Assembly (NCBI RefSeq): GCF_047948215.1
Contig: NC_134455.1
Location: 106,596,495 to 106,660,494 of the forward strand
Direction: 5' to 3'
DNA: 64,000 nt
DNA from: Lycorma delicatula
Taxonomy: Eukaryota > Arthropoda > Insecta > Hemiptera > Fulgoridae
The notes beneath the pieces were generated by a model. That model was not told the origin of the DNA, searched no databases, and saw only the letters and a program-made list of their open reading frames with translations. Numbering within the stretch: the first letter of the stretch is position 1; every line of letters begins with the position of its first letter. This document shows, piece after piece, positions 46,338 through 58,339 of the stretch. Made by a program: the position numbers and the translations under genes.

Positions 46338-47557
46338 GATGCTCTCTCGTTTATCAGTTTATCAGTTTCTACCAATAGCAAAAACTGATAATCTGAAGTA
46401 CCTAGGCGTTACCTTTCAGAGGAATGGTTCCTTCACCGAACATATAAACGAAGTTTGTAACAGGGCTGACAGAATGATAAAATCTTTAAATATCATTATG
46501 ACGAACCAAAGAGCGCCTAAGGCGTCAAAGAGAAGGGTCATAGCGTCTTCGGTAATATCGTCCATGCTTTATGCGGTGCCGGTTTGGTGGATTTCAGTGC
46601 AAGTAAAGAAAAACCTGGCACGTATGATCAGGACCCATAGGAGACTGTTGCTTGGAGTGATTTCTGCATATAGGACGGTCTCCTATGAGGCTTTGTTTGT
46701 GCTCGCTGGAGTCCCACCGATTGATTTATTGGCACTTTTAAGAGTTGAAAGAGACCAGGGAGTTGGAATTCACGAATCAAGGCAGCGGCTACTGGCAAAG
46801 TGGCAGGACAGGTGGAATGAGAATGGCCCTGGAGGTAGAACAAAGAGACTCATCCCCGATATTAAAAGCTGGATATATAGGAAGCATGGGGAAGTGAATT
46901 TTCACCTGTCACAATACTTTACAGGGCATGGCAACTTTAATTTTTACTTGCACAGAATCGGTAGAAGAGCATCGATGGAATGTATGTATTGCGATCGCGA
47001 AGATGATGTTGAGCACACATTTACTGACTGCCATAAATGGAGAGAAGAATTAGTAGACATCGATATATCATCTGATGGTAACGGCAGATTAATTAATCAC
47101 ATGTTGCAGAGTGAAGATGCCCGGAAGAGGGTTGATTCAGCTATTAAGAAAATATTAACGCAGAAAAATGAGGACGAGAGGAGATTGGGGTTCTGATCTT
47201 AGTATAGGGAAGGGCGGATAGCCCCAGTGGTGAGGAGTGAGGACTGGCATGCTGAGGTGTGCCAGTTTCGATGAGCCACTGGGGACTCCAAGGGTTTTCT
47301 TGATAGGAAAGATCAAAGAAAAGACCCAATCGTAACGTCAAGACAATCATGGTATGGCGTGGTGATATATATAGATGGCCATATCAATAGACTCAAAAGA
47401 AGTGACCGGTGGGCCGACCTGCCATGCCGGACATACAGCCGGTAGGTGGGAAGGCCCATTTGAGTACAACAGGCACTCCCCTGGGTGGCGCAATACCAAC
47501 CAGTCGGACCGGCCCAGGGGAGGAGAGTCAAAAAAAAAAAAAAAGATGCTCTCTCGT
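46338..47557 (+). mobile_element. R1-like LINE, 5'-truncated, with 13-bp target duplication and poly(A)
   Basis: GATGCTCTCTCGT occurs at 46338-46350 and again at 47545-47557. The element body is 46351-47544. It begins inside ORF2, has an uninterrupted C-terminal frame, a 334-bp 3' untranslated region rich in G+C and a 15-A tail (47530-47544). All hallmarks of target-primed reverse transcription are present, and the duplication is perfect, so this is one of the youngest insertions here. Confidence 0.95.
46351..47196 (+). CDS. R1-clade LINE ORF2, C-terminal ~281 residues (5'-truncated, no stops)
   Basis: The fragment opens just before KTDNLKYLGVTF, the motif closing the reverse-transcriptase palm. 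It continues through the thumb (VCNRADRMIKSLN, SSVISSMLYAVPVWW, RTHRRLLLGVISAYRT) and LFVLAGVPPIDLLALLRVER. After that come WQDRWNENGPGGRTKRLIPD, SWIYRKHGEVNFHLSQYFTG, and a zinc knuckle, CMYCDREDDVEHTFTDCHKW (C-x2-C, H, C). It ends RVDSAIKKILTQKNEDERR and a stop at 47196. The in-frame ATG at 46321 belongs to the surrounding repeat, so no native start exists. In the full protein this region follows the endonuclease and RT and helps bind template RNA. It is a remnant and unlikely to be expressed as a functional protein. Confidence 0.88.
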   Translation, partial: LSVYQFLPIAKTDNLKYLGVTFQRNGSFTEHINEVCNRADRMIKSLNIIMTNQRAPKASKRRVIASSVISSMLYAVPVWWISVQVKKNLARMIRTHRRLLLGVISAYRTVSYEALFVLAGVPPIDLLALLRVERDQGVGIHESRQRLLAKWQDRWNENGPGGRTKRLIPDIKSWIYRKHGEVNFHLSQYFTGHGNFNFYLHRIGRRASMECMYCDREDDVEHTFTDCHKWREELVDIDISSDGNGRLINHMLQSEDARKRVDSAIKKILTQKNEDERRLGF

Positions 47558-47945
47558 AGAGCTCATTTCGCAGAACTCAATCGTAGCACTCTCTTGCATA
47601 CTCTTCTCACGGACTGACAGTCAATTGGTCTTCCCCCGGAGTATTTATACTTCTACCCTCTTTACCTGCAGAACCGGACCCAACTCGAAGCGTGAGAATG
47701 ATCGTCCACCTTCACATTTTCCTATGAGATTCCTACTCTGGTCCGATAACCCCTTTTCATGAACAACATCCGTTTAGGTGTGTCAGCAGGCAGTATTACA
47801 AAGGAAGATTGTTAAACTGACCTGTTAGCTTTACTAAAAGAGTTTCTTTTTAGCCTCTTTCTGGATTCTCCCATTATTATATTTTCTACTATTTTCTTCT
47901 TAATTGTAAGGAATCCGTTACTCAGGTCCGTTATACCGGTCTTGT

Positions 47946-49059
47946 TAAAACACTTATTTACTTTTTTTTCTTTCTCCTTTTTTCATAATTTTTGAGTTGG
48001 GACACCACTATTGCTTAACACGGCTACTTTCCAGCAAACCACTTTGATACTGTTACCCACAGTCTGTGTGGTTTTGGAGCCATGCTCACAAAAATAGGTT
48101 CAAAATAACCCAAAACAAATCCTAAAATGATTAAAACTAAAAAAGAATATTTTTGGACCCCCAACCCATTTCCTTCATACCAGATCTCATTTTGGATTAT
48201 TGTGAAACTAAAATACTATAAGAGGGAAACTAGTTTGCACCTAGCGCTGCTTGCAAAAATCTGATTTGGGTTATAAACTAGATGTTTTGAGACCACTGGG
48301 AAAACAACTCGCACTTGATAGTGCTCGCAAAAATTTAATTTTGGCTTTCTAATTTATATTCTTCTAGGTAAACATGAAAACATTTGATAACCTTGAAAAA
48401 AATCCCAAAACCAAATTTTTTATCTCTAACTCTGGTTTCTGTGAACCGATTCGCTTGAAAATCAATAGAGCTCTATTTCCAACAGATCTGTATTTTACAC
48501 TACCTTACCAAGTTTCATCAAAACCGATTAAGATTTGCGTCTGGTAGAGCGGGAAAAAATTCTTACACACACATATATGTATATAAATATTGCAGAATCA
48601 TGTTCAGTAGATTCCAAAACGTAAAGAAAATTTGGTCTCCCCTCTTTTCAATACTTCCTCAGAAAATCTGACCGGGCGCAATAGCAACAATTAGCTAAAA
48701 ATGATTTGTCACTTTACATATGATTATAAATATAAATAGTGGTTAAAATTTAAAAATATAATTTAATTTGATTTGTGATACAAGTCACACAAATTTTTCT
48801 TTAATTTAATTTATTTTTCTTTGATAAAAGAAACGTAGTTTTTACATTACACTGTACTTATTTTTGGTTGTTATTGATTGATATAACGTATTCATTATTT
48901 CCTTTCGGAATTTGACAACCAGTTCGCGTTTTATTCTCTTAAACCAGAAAGAGAAACCATCGGCAGCATCAAATAGTAGGTATAAAGTCCATTAATAACC
49001 AAAATAAAAATGTAATTGTTCGAATGTTACTTTTAAAGATTTTATTATTACACTTTTAT
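47946..49059. other. Non-coding stretch, possible unclassified repeat
   Basis: 48000-48570 has the texture of a transposon untranslated region (CAAGTTTCATCAAAACCGAT, GTAGAGCGGGAAAAAATTC, ACACACACATATATG), but has no second copy in the window. Similar wording (ACCAAGTTTGGTCAAATTCG) occurs at about 27261 in repeat T. Confidence 0.4.
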
Positions 49060-49226
49060 TTGTTTCTTTGTTTAACCTCCGGGACCACCGTTAGATACTG
49101 CTTCAGAGGATGAGATGAATGAAAATTTTTGTAGAGTGTGAAAATGCCATGCCTGATCGGGATTCGAACCCGGGACCTCCGGATGAAAGGCCGAAACGCT
49201 ACCACTCGCCCCACGGAGGCCGACAA
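49060..49226 (-). repeat. SINE-B, tail type 2
   Basis: The minus-strand head is CGGCCTCCGTGGGGCGAGTG with GTAGCG, and the B box is GGGTTCGAATCCCG. The remainder is CATGGCATTTTCACACTC and the tail CATCCTCTGAAGCAGTATCT, then GGTGGTCCCGGAGGTTAAAC. The tail is the same as that of SINE-A2, although the head is different. The tRNA-like part would fold with GGCATGGC-type ends, but the acceptor stem is poor, so this is not a tRNA gene. Confidence 0.88.
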
Positions 49227-49754
49227 CGCTTTTATTATTTACTTGAACTATGTTAAATTTTAAATATTGAAATTTTAATTTAAATTACCCCAAAAATCAT
49301 TTTTATTTCATCACTTCAAATTTAACAAATCGTTTTCAGAAAATTTTCAATAAACAATGACCAAAACAAAGTTAAAAACAAAAAATGAATGTAAACATAT
49401 CTAAAGCAAAAAAAAAGTGTAATAAGAAACAATAAATAATTCAAACCAATAATGTATCTATAATACTTTATCCACTAAACCTTTCAGAAACTTAGATGAG
49501 CGTCCGTTCTGTACGAAAATAGCTTAAAATTTTGCCGCATGACTAGGCTTTTGCAGAACTTTAATAGATTAGTGTAATTGCTCTGTTACTGATTTGATGT
49601 TACATAAATCTTAGTTTTATAATCATTAGAAATCGTTTCAGTTTATTTATTTTATTTCTCTTCCATTTTTTAAAAATTATTTTTTTCAGGCATCCGGTTT
49701 CATATTTCTTTCTTTATTTTTTAATCACTTTATTTAATCTTTTTTTCTAATGAT

Positions 49755-49912
49755 TATTTCATCATATAAGCTAGAAGCTTGTACATGACAATATGAAATA
49801 GACATTTTGAAGAGTAAGAAAAATGACATGCCTGACTGGTATTCGAACCCGGGATCTCCGGATGAAAGACCGAGACGCCATTACTCTGCCACGGAGATCG
49901 GCAATCTCTCCT
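49755..49912 (-). repeat. SINE-B, tail type 3
   Basis: The minus-strand head is CCGATCTCCGTGGCAGAGTA with the B box GGGTTCGAATACC. After GGCATGTCATTTTTC the tail has AAGCTTCTAGCTTATATGAT, similar to the 56860 copy. Confidence 0.75.
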
Positions 49913-50102
49913 TTAGAAAATTTATTTTATTTTAATATAATTCTTCATACTGCTGAAAAAAATAGGGAAGATGAGGGAAAAATATTATGGAAGGAGAATT
50001 GTAGGATTTTGAATTTATTTTAAAAATTCTCATGGGCTACACATTTTTTTTCTTGTACACGTTTATAGAGAAAAATCCGACTTTCGTGGCTGAGTAGGTA
50101 GA

Positions 50103-50153
<51 letters not shown>
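50103..50153. repeat. (TG)n(TA)n microsatellite
   Basis: A short (TG)n at 50103-50115 followed by about 19 TA units. It abuts the left end of the next transposon, for which TA is the insertion target. Confidence 0.92.
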
Positions 50154-50157
<4 letters not shown>

Positions 50158-51457
50158 TGTGTCCGTAAAGTAATAGTGGGATTTTAAATGATTATATTTT
50201 CAGAAGAAAGCACTCTATGGAGTTGAACTGTAGGCTAAAATGAAAGAGAAACATTCCAAGTTTATGTATGCAAAAGCTAGCGTATGCGCGTTGTGTTACC
50301 ATTACATGCAAGCAGCACGTATGCATTAGTTTTCATGTTTGCGGAGCAGAGGAAGATTCAATGTGTGTTGTGGCCTGCTATATTTGATTCAGTTACACGA
50401 GTAAGGCGTGAATACCATCGTAATACCAGCGCGTGAATACCAGCATGGAAATAACATTCGGCGATGGGAAACAAAGAAACAGGCGGCCTATTGAAGCAAA
50501 CACAGATGGTCAGGACGGCCATCAGTATCTGATGAAACGAATGAAGCAGTACGAACAAGTTTCTTACGTAACCCGAAGAAATCCGAGGGAGACAGTTGGG
50601 CACTCCTAAAACCAGGGTTCACAATATGCAAAAAGACGGTTACATTTCACTGCATTCAAAATTTAGGTGTTTTAACAACTACATCCACAGGACAAAGGGA
50701 GACGATTTGATTTTGCTGTAGGTATTTTGGATGGGTAAGAGCAGGATGATGATTTTTTAAACAAGTTCATTATCAGTGATGAAACAACCTTTCATGATTC
50801 TGAACGAGTACATCGACATAACGTTCTTATATGGGGTACTGAACCTCCACATGCTGTTATTGAACATCAGCGTGACAGTGAAAAAGTGAATGTGTGATGC
50901 ATACTGGACGAAACAACGTTATTGCTCCTTACGTTTTTCTGAAAAAAACAATAACGGGGACCACCTTCCTGAATATCTTAGAAGGGCATGCAACGTCCCA
51001 AATACTGGAGAATCTCATTTTCCAGTTATACGGAGCTCTTTCACATTTTGCCACATTCGCGCAAAACTTGCTAAACGAAACATTTCTTCAGCGATGGGTT
51101 GGACGAGAATAGTGAATAACCTGGCTCCCACGGCCACACATCTTATCCACTTTTATTTTTAAGGTTATGTAAAAACTCAAGTGTATTACGTTCAAGTTTG
51201 AAATCTGGACCATTTAAAAAAAAGTATCACTGGAGCTGTTTATTCTATCATGCTGGATGTTCTCTGCCATTATGGCAGAGAACATCATTTAGACGTCTGC
51301 GAGGTAAATAAGAGATCACACATCGAAATTTACTGAACAGGTAAGGAACTTGGAACTTGGAACTTTCATTTAACGTACACTTCATCTCTCTAGAATGCTT
51401 TGTTCGGAAGCTATAACTATTTAAAACCCTACTATTTACTATTTACTTGACGAAAAC
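50154..51457 (+). pseudogene. Tc1/mariner-superfamily element with decayed transposase
   Basis: The left end is ACAGTGTGTCCGTAAAGTAA, with TAGTGGGATTTTAAATGA just inside. The right arm at about 51400-51457 mirrors the inner part (GTAAATAGTAGGGTTTTAAA). The transposase starts MFAEQRKIQCVLWPAIFDSV at 50335. It passes through RRWETKKQAAY, RWSGRPSVSDETNEAVRTSF, LRNPKKS and FIISDETTFHDSERVHRHNV (first aspartate kept), then LIWGTEPPHAVIEHQRDSEK and VNV, where a TGA replaces the usual tryptophan codon. The second region reads FQLYGALSHFA, so its aspartate is Y. RWVGRE follows, and then the frame decays. It is non-functional through stops, frameshifts and catalytic loss. Confidence 0.85.
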
Positions 51458-52244
51458 TTATGTATAATCACAAATAAGTTGATGAATTTTATAAAAATCA
51501 ACAAAAAATTAAATTTAATTTAATTTATAAATATCTTGAGATTTTTTCTTTTAACTTTTATACAAAAAAAAAAAATTTAATAATTTCAAATTATTCTACC
51601 CCTTTATACATAATTAATAATGTATAAATAGAACATATGTTACATGTTTACACTATGTTTTATACATACTTAGCATATGGTCGGTACACAAACTCTGTAA
51701 ATGCCGTAAAAATGAGTCAACAAAACAAATAATAATCCATCATATAGTACTCTACAAAAATATGGTCTATAACTTGATAGTAGAAGGTCGGTGTCTTTTT
51801 TGTAAACATGCATATCTATTACCGGTAATTGTAAATAAATAATTTATTATTTGATTTTTGGGTTTGTTGTATTAAGTGATACAAAAGCTAATTTTGAATT
51901 ATTTATTTAATGCATTTTTATTATGAGAGAGCTTAGATTAATATTTAGAGTAAAGTTAAAATAAATACGTGGTCTAGACAAGGAATATTTACCTTTAACT
52001 ATCAAATGGTTGTTAGTGGTTTCTAATAAAATAAAAAAGAAACTACCGGAAGTCTAAGGTAAACCAGAAACTCTACGTGAAATATGTACACAAACGAGTA
52101 CCAGCACTGTAAATTATTTTTACGGGTAAAAAAAAATTATATTTTTAACTGGTTCATACTAAATTACGAATTTGACTTGCCACTAAAAAAACTTATACTA
52201 ATTGCTTATACCTTTTCTGATGAATTAAAAGGTAATTATTTCAC
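51458..52244. other. AT-rich non-coding stretch
   Basis: Nothing recognised. Confidence 0.45.
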
Positions 52245-52890
52245 TTTCGTTTTTTTGCTGCTTTTACTTCCCAAAGATACATCGCAAGAAGGAAATTATG
52301 GTAATCAGTCAAAAAATGAGGTGTAGGTTTTTCGAATTTTTCAACTTTCATGACTCAGGGACCCCAAAAAACAAAAATGTTGAGGGTAATGTACATGTGT
52401 TGGCGTGTTTGAAGCAGTCGACAGTTTCTTTATGGGTCAATTTTCTTAAAATTGTGTTAACATAACCCCACTTTATTTTAAGTTCAGTGCATGTTACATG
52501 CTTATCTCACTATTTAAAAAAAAAATTTGCCCCCAATTCTCTCCCACAAAAACAAAAAAGATATCTTTTTATTTATTTTATATTTTTTATCCGATTTTCT
52601 TTTTTTCTTCCTAGGCATAATAGTAGTGCAGGTGACGTCAAAAAAATACTTTAGGGACAATATTTTGGGGTGGGGGTACAGATCAAAGTTAGATAATATC
52701 GATTTTTTTTTATTAAAAAAAAATGTATTTAAACTTTAAATAATATTACAATAACATTTTTTAATAATTCACCCCATCATAAAAAAAAATAAGTCTTATG
52801 TAACTTTTTATAGCTTGTATATTTTTCAGTGGAATTTTTTTGGATCGTAGTAAACAGAAAAATGAAAACTTTCATGGAAGGTAATTTGAA
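52245..52890 (-). repeat. Dispersed repeat R, copy 3
   Basis: Read on the minus strand it gives, in the order of copies 1 and 2, CACTGAAAAATATACAAGC, GATGGGGTGAATTATT, GTTATTGTAATATTATT, CTAAAGTATTTTTTT, TTAAGAAAATTGA, GGGGTCCCTGAGTCATGAAA and AATTTCCTTCTTGCGATG. Three copies with the same order support a real family. Confidence 0.7.
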
Positions 52891-54568
52891 GGTGGGGAGC
52901 AGAAAAATGATAGAAAAATACCGATTTTGTTAAAATTTTTAAACTCTTTTTTTGATTATTTATATAATCATAATTTACAATAAAACTTTAGTATAAATTA
53001 CCCCCACCTAAAAAGGTAAACTTAAACTTTTTCATGTATCATTAATTTTCCATTTTATAAGAATAAATAACCAACGCCACGAAAATATTACTACTTTTTT
53101 GTTAGTTTTTTTATTAACAGCTTATAATGAATAATCTTGTTTTATGTAAGGTTGCACCCAGTTTCATCCTGTTTCATCCATTTTAAAAATTTTATTTGTA
53201 AATATAATGATATGATACATCCAGTTTCATTGCAAATAAAAGTATTGTAAGATTGTAAAAAAATTTTATGTATCCCAAAAACTATCAAAATTCTTGTTTT
53301 CCCTTATTTACACAAAAGATTTAGTTGCCAGAGACTATTTGTTTTTTTATTAAGGAATAACATTTCAACTTGTTACTGAAGTTCTTCAAAAAAACACGTT
53401 ACTAAGAAAAAGAAAACCATTTCGGAATAAATTTGAATCTAAGATGGCCTGAATGAAACACGTAAAATATTTTTTTAAATATTACCTTCTTAGCGATATT
53501 ATATATAGACTATTTAACATTTGTCTTTGTATTTTCTGTTTCTCAGTAAAATTTATTTGATAGCTAATTTTTAATTAATTAATGTAGTCTTATTTCTAGA
53601 TAAATATTTTGATCAATGCATGAAAACTTAGAATAAAATTAAAGAAAATAATCATAATAGTAGACTTGTTGGTTATTAATGGTGTCTATATGGTATCGAT
53701 AAAAATTTACTTATCTTGTCCAAGGAAGTGTCTAGAATTTAAGGATAATTGGAAAATCTATTTGGAACATTAACAGAAAAAAGTATAGAAGAATTATAAA
53801 TTATTCCAAGGAGATAAAGCAATACAAAAAGTTATTAATTTTAATAAGGCTTCTTATTTATAAAATATAAATTACTATTTGGATGGTTGTTTCGGTTTTT
53901 TCCTAGTATATTTACAGCAGATTTGAAACTATAATGAATAATAATTACAGTGAATTAACAGTTGCCCGTATGACAATGCATTTTAATTATCAATAATATA
54001 AACTTATAATAACAATAATAATAAACTATAATACTCTTGGCAAATTCTTTTTCAATAAATTTTTAGATTTGAAGTAATTTAATATTACTATTTTCTTTAG
54101 TAAACCGAATTTTCGTAACAAAACAATTTATTTAAAATAATAATTTTCTTGAAAATTTGTTTTGTAGAATAATACCGTCGAATTATAAAATTACCAAAGG
54201 AATGGATGACTCAATAAAATTATTTAGATTTAAATTTGTCTAATACCTAAAGCTGCCACAAGTATAGTATTATTATGATAATATAATTATATAATAATAT
54301 AATAACTCCAGGTTATATATATATAAAACTATACTAGTATTTAAAAAGTGTGAATGAGTTTGTTTCAGTTCATAGTAGTTCATATTAGTTAGTTCCTACA
54401 TTTCTTTCTTTTTTTTTGTTTTGCTTCGCACCGATGAACTTACATAACTGTGAGAAAATGACTTCTAGAAAAACAGGAACTACTCCGCTATGAAGACCAG
54501 GTCATGGACAGTAAAGTTATAATTCATATGTAAAATATTTAAAACATCTAGTATATGTAAAAATAAAA

Positions 54569-54573
<5 letters not shown>
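52891..54573. other. AT-rich non-coding stretch
   Basis: No gene recognised. A short local duplication of GTTTCATCC occurs around 53160-53180. Confidence 0.45.

Positions 54574-54603
<30 letters not shown>
54574..54603. repeat. (TA)n microsatellite
   Basis: About 15 uninterrupted TA units. Confidence 0.9.
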
Positions 54604-54606
<3 letters not shown>

Positions 54607-55088
54607 TTCTATACCATAACCTTTATTTAATGAGAAGCTTTTTTTATCCTGGTAAATAAATAATACAAATAAATTAAGTCAAAAAATTAAAATAAGTATA
54701 GATAAAAATTTCATTTATAGCCCAAATAATAATCTAGTTAATTCGGTTGAAATAAAATACACCTTTTTACTTGGTTAAAAACTTACAGGTGGCTTTAAAA
54801 GACTTCAAAAGAGGAGGAAATCGTACCTTAAGGTTTGTGGTTTTATTGATAGTGGTTTTGATTTTTATATATAAACATCGTGGTTTTTTTATTTTTTTAT
54901 TTTACATATATTCCTTAGTAGAAATTGTTTTTTACTTGCATTGTTTATATTTAATAAGTTATTTAAAATTAAAAAAAAAAGATTAAAACCTAGAAATTTT
55001 GGAAAATAGTTCATCAAAGAAATTCAATCTCTTACGTTAATCAGTTACGTGTCAATCGGTTACGTTTTTTTCATTTTTTTTAGTACTT

Positions 55089-55165
55089 AGATTCTGGTCT
55101 CGGATTCGATCAGGCTTAAGATTTTTAAATTGATCATTATATATATTTCATTCCAGCATTATAGT
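55089..55165 (+). repeat. SINE-B fragment
   Basis: TCTGGTCTCGGATTCGATCA with GGCTTAAG corresponds to the B-box side of the SINE-B head and the start of its tail. It is short and diverged. Confidence 0.4.
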
Positions 55166-55329
55166 ATGTTGGAGATGTAAATGATTGTACTTTTTTAACA
55201 TCACTATTACTTAAGAGGATCAATTTGCAGCAAGAAATAGTAAAAATTATTCTTTAATAATACACATTTTTCTCAAAGTACAATGCGATCAAAACTTCCC
55301 TCACCATAGACGACACTAATGTAGCTGTT

Positions 55330-56330
55330 TCATCTAGTTGAAGGTAATAATGCTGTCACAGATGTGAAAATCATCCTGTTATGTAACTGTAAAGGTTAAT
55401 CACCTCGCGATATTAGTAAAGAGTTAATCGACATCAACCCGAACTCCAACCAGTATTTCGTAGCATTGCGGAAAGATTGCTTGGCAGGTTTAAGAAAACG
55501 GGTAATGTTACTGATTTACCCCTATCAGGAAGGCTACAGATTGATGACGCACTACAAGAAGCTGTGATCGTCTATAAGCCAACACCTACGGCAGACAAAA
55601 AGTTAATCCGGCCTGGAAATGAAAAAAAAAACCTATAAATGAACGTTCGTCGTGCCACCGTCTATGATATGTTGGGAAAGAAAAAAAAACCCTTTCAAGC
55701 TCTAACTCCTTCAACAGTTATCGAAAGATGATCCTGACCGCAGGATGGAAATGTCTGAGGTTTATTGGACAGGATTGACTAGAACGCGGACTTCCTATAT
55801 TCTATACTATTTTCCGATAAGGTTAATTTTACGTGAAAGGTGAAGCTAACAGCAAAATTTGCGCTATTGGACATATGAAAATCACCATTCATACGACCCA
55901 TACAGTAGGGACCTGATGGTGTAATGGTGTGGTGTGGCATCTGAAATGATAATATCATTGGCACGTACTTTTTTAAAGGAAATTTGGAGAGGTTAAAAGT
56001 ACCTACAAATGCTTAGAGATTGTCTGATAGCCACATTAGATGTAACTGGAGAATATGCTGAACGGTTCAAGCACGACATACGCTAGAGCTGTACGACACT
56101 GGCTGAGTGAAAGCTGTTCTATACGGCTGGATTGGTCGCAGAGGTTCTTTGATAAATGGACTCTATTGTCGCCAGTTTTGAATCGAATTCCATCGGATTC
56201 AAAACTATTCTGAGGGTATTTGTAGTCACGGGTATACAGCATGAAGATTCCGGATTTGTCCCTCCTACGCACCAGGATTGAGGACAAATGCTATACCATA
56301 ATAATCATTATGGCCCTGAGTAGTTAAAAA
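55330..56330 (+). pseudogene. Tc1/mariner-superfamily transposase, heavily decayed
   Basis: Readable islands on the plus strand are AVTDVKIILLC, SPRDISKELIDINPNS, the first catalytic block FLYSILFSDKVNF (the E of DE reads K), GPDGVMVWCGI, NDNIIGTYFFKGNL and YGWIGRRGS (before the third region). They follow the normal order for this superfamily but need many frame changes. The second motif (QQDGAPPH) is not readable, and the two minus-strand open frames here are artefacts. Poly(A) runs inside the gene explain some of the frame loss. Confidence 0.7.
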
Positions 56331-56859
56331 AAAAAAAACTGAAATACCGCCTTCAGACGTGTTTGGAATTTGACGTAGGACATATTGAGCAAATACCGTG
56401 ATTTCGCCTATGGTGCGGAACTTTTTCAGACATTCTGTAGATTAGTGCAGTAATACAGCGGTTGAAAGTGAAAAATTATCATTTTCCATTAGAATACTAA
56501 TCTGCAACTTGTACTCTGCCCTGAATTGTTAAATTGCATTAATTATGTTATGTGGTTATCTGTAATTCTATAAAATGCGTGTAAGTATATATTTAAATAT
56601 ATTATTAATCTATCCCAAGCTTCTTCAGTATTATTACTCTAAATATTATGGCCTGATTTTTCAATTTGTTATTTTTTTAGAAAGTTTAAAACAAAAACCA
56701 TATTTTATTTCAAATCCAATTACATAAAAATTATTCATGTATAAAGCGAACTATTCTTATAATTTATACTAATTTTTTTTTATTCTTTCATACATCTTAT
56801 CAAACACCATACATAAAAATTATATTACACGTTAATGAAATATTTGTTTCTTTTTTACT
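56331..56859. other. AT-rich non-coding stretch
   Basis: Nothing recognised. Confidence 0.4.
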
Positions 56860-57012
56860 TGTTGATATCACCACATAAGCTTGAAGATTGCGCGTGAGCT
56901 ATGAAAATGGAATTTGTATCATATGAAAAATGCCATGCCTGACCGGGATTCGAATCCGGGATCTCCGGATTTAAGACCGAGACGCTACCATATCGTCACG
57001 AAGATCAGTCAC
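56860..57012 (-). repeat. SINE-B, tail type 3
   Basis: The minus-strand B box GGATTCGAATCCCGGTCAGG is intact. The tail is GGCATTTTTCATATGATACA, AATTCCATTTTCATAGCTC and AAGCTTATGTGGTGATATC. It matches the 26318 copy (TTTTTCATATGCTACAAA). Confidence 0.82.
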
Positions 57013-58339
57013 ATTAATGAAGTATCTATTATCTTTCTACGTTATTGAATTCTAATACTTCTTTCTTTTTAATATTAGGTATTTTTCTGATTTTGGAACG
57101 TAATAACTATTTCGCAAGGGTCTAACGTTAACCTTTTCACGTTTTTTGTAATCGGAATATTCTAAAAACTCATTACTATGACTGGCGAGGTAGGATTATA
57201 ATTAATTTTATTTTTATATAATTTCACGTCCAATCTGACAACCGCACAACAGATTGAGATACGATTTCTTTTACATTATACCCTTTTTTCCCAGAAATTA
57301 TTTTTGGTGTAAATATAAATCACCAATATTAGCTTATTAAAAAAGTGAATTAATTAATAACATGATAGCCAATTTTTAAATTTTCATTTGCGTTTTTCTT
57401 AACTTAAATTACTTCATTAAGAATAAGAAATCTGCCTTAGAAATAGTTATACTAGAAATGGTCTAAGGTGGGCAGAAACAGATTTTCCTTTTATAACTCA
57501 ACAGAGTTTCTATTATATTTTAAGTTGAAAGGAAGTGTAAAGGCGGGCTTGAACAGAATTGATGTAGTGAACTTGCTACCTGCATGTACAACGCCTGTTG
57601 TATAAACTTGTTATAAGAGTACGCAAGTTATACGTACTTCATTAAATTGATTAGCTACAGAATCGATGTACATTTCACGTTATTTTATAAGAACATTAAA
57701 TAATTAAAACATTAAAAAAATGAATTAAAATATTGAATTGCATTAACGTTAATTAAATGGTGTGTTTCAAGCTAAGAAAAATTAAAAGAAAAAAAAAGCC
57801 AAAGCTTTTTCATTTAAAAGCAAGTGATACTTTAATTTTACTTCAGTAATATTATATACTGTTGAAGTTTTGAATTAATTATCATTCAAATTATTTTTTG
57901 TAACCCCCCAAAAAAAAAATTGATTTGAAAAGAAATCTATCAATCTATCTGAGATTTGTTCCTTGTCAATCTAAAAGAGCTGTCTCCAAATTATTACCTG
58001 GATAATTGCATCTCTAAATAGAGTCTGATAAGTCAATACCTATTTTTAAATTAATAATACATAAAATGTTGGAACGTCATTCTAATGGTAACTAGTATCA
58101 TACAGAAAGCAAGCATATTTCTTTTCACTTAAGTTTCAGATAACTGAAAATGCCACCACTTTTTAGAAAAGAAAAAAAGAGCAAAATTCGCTCCAAAATT
58201 TGAAGGTAGGAAACTGGTAGTTCAAGTTCATTGTTTGGGGAGAGCTGAAAATGGTAGAAACGTAGCGTTAAATCTAATAAATATTAGAATCTACCACCGT
58301 AAATTAATAATAATAAAGTTCCGCATTGGAATGACTACG
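57013..58339. other. AT-rich non-coding stretch
   Basis: Nothing I can assign. The last ~200 bp may be the 5' part of the following transposase, but it is too decayed to read. Confidence 0.4.

Larger units (their letters stand above)
46200..47945. repeat. Dispersed repeat D, copy 2, split by a LINE
   Basis: The parts at 46200-46350 and 47558-47945 together match copy 1 at 1648-2166 in order and orientation. The interval between them is an R1-like LINE insertion. This gives an occupied site here and an empty-site equivalent near 1800 in copy 1, although that copy has diverged at the junction. Confidence 0.82.

Noticed and set aside
49146..49226. Possible tRNA gene
   Set aside because: A and B boxes are present, but the acceptor stem is poor and the same head recurs with SINE tails at several sites, so it is a SINE head.
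54771..54986. 71-residue hydrophobic plus-strand frame
   Set aside because: Composition-driven poly-T translation with no recognisable motif.
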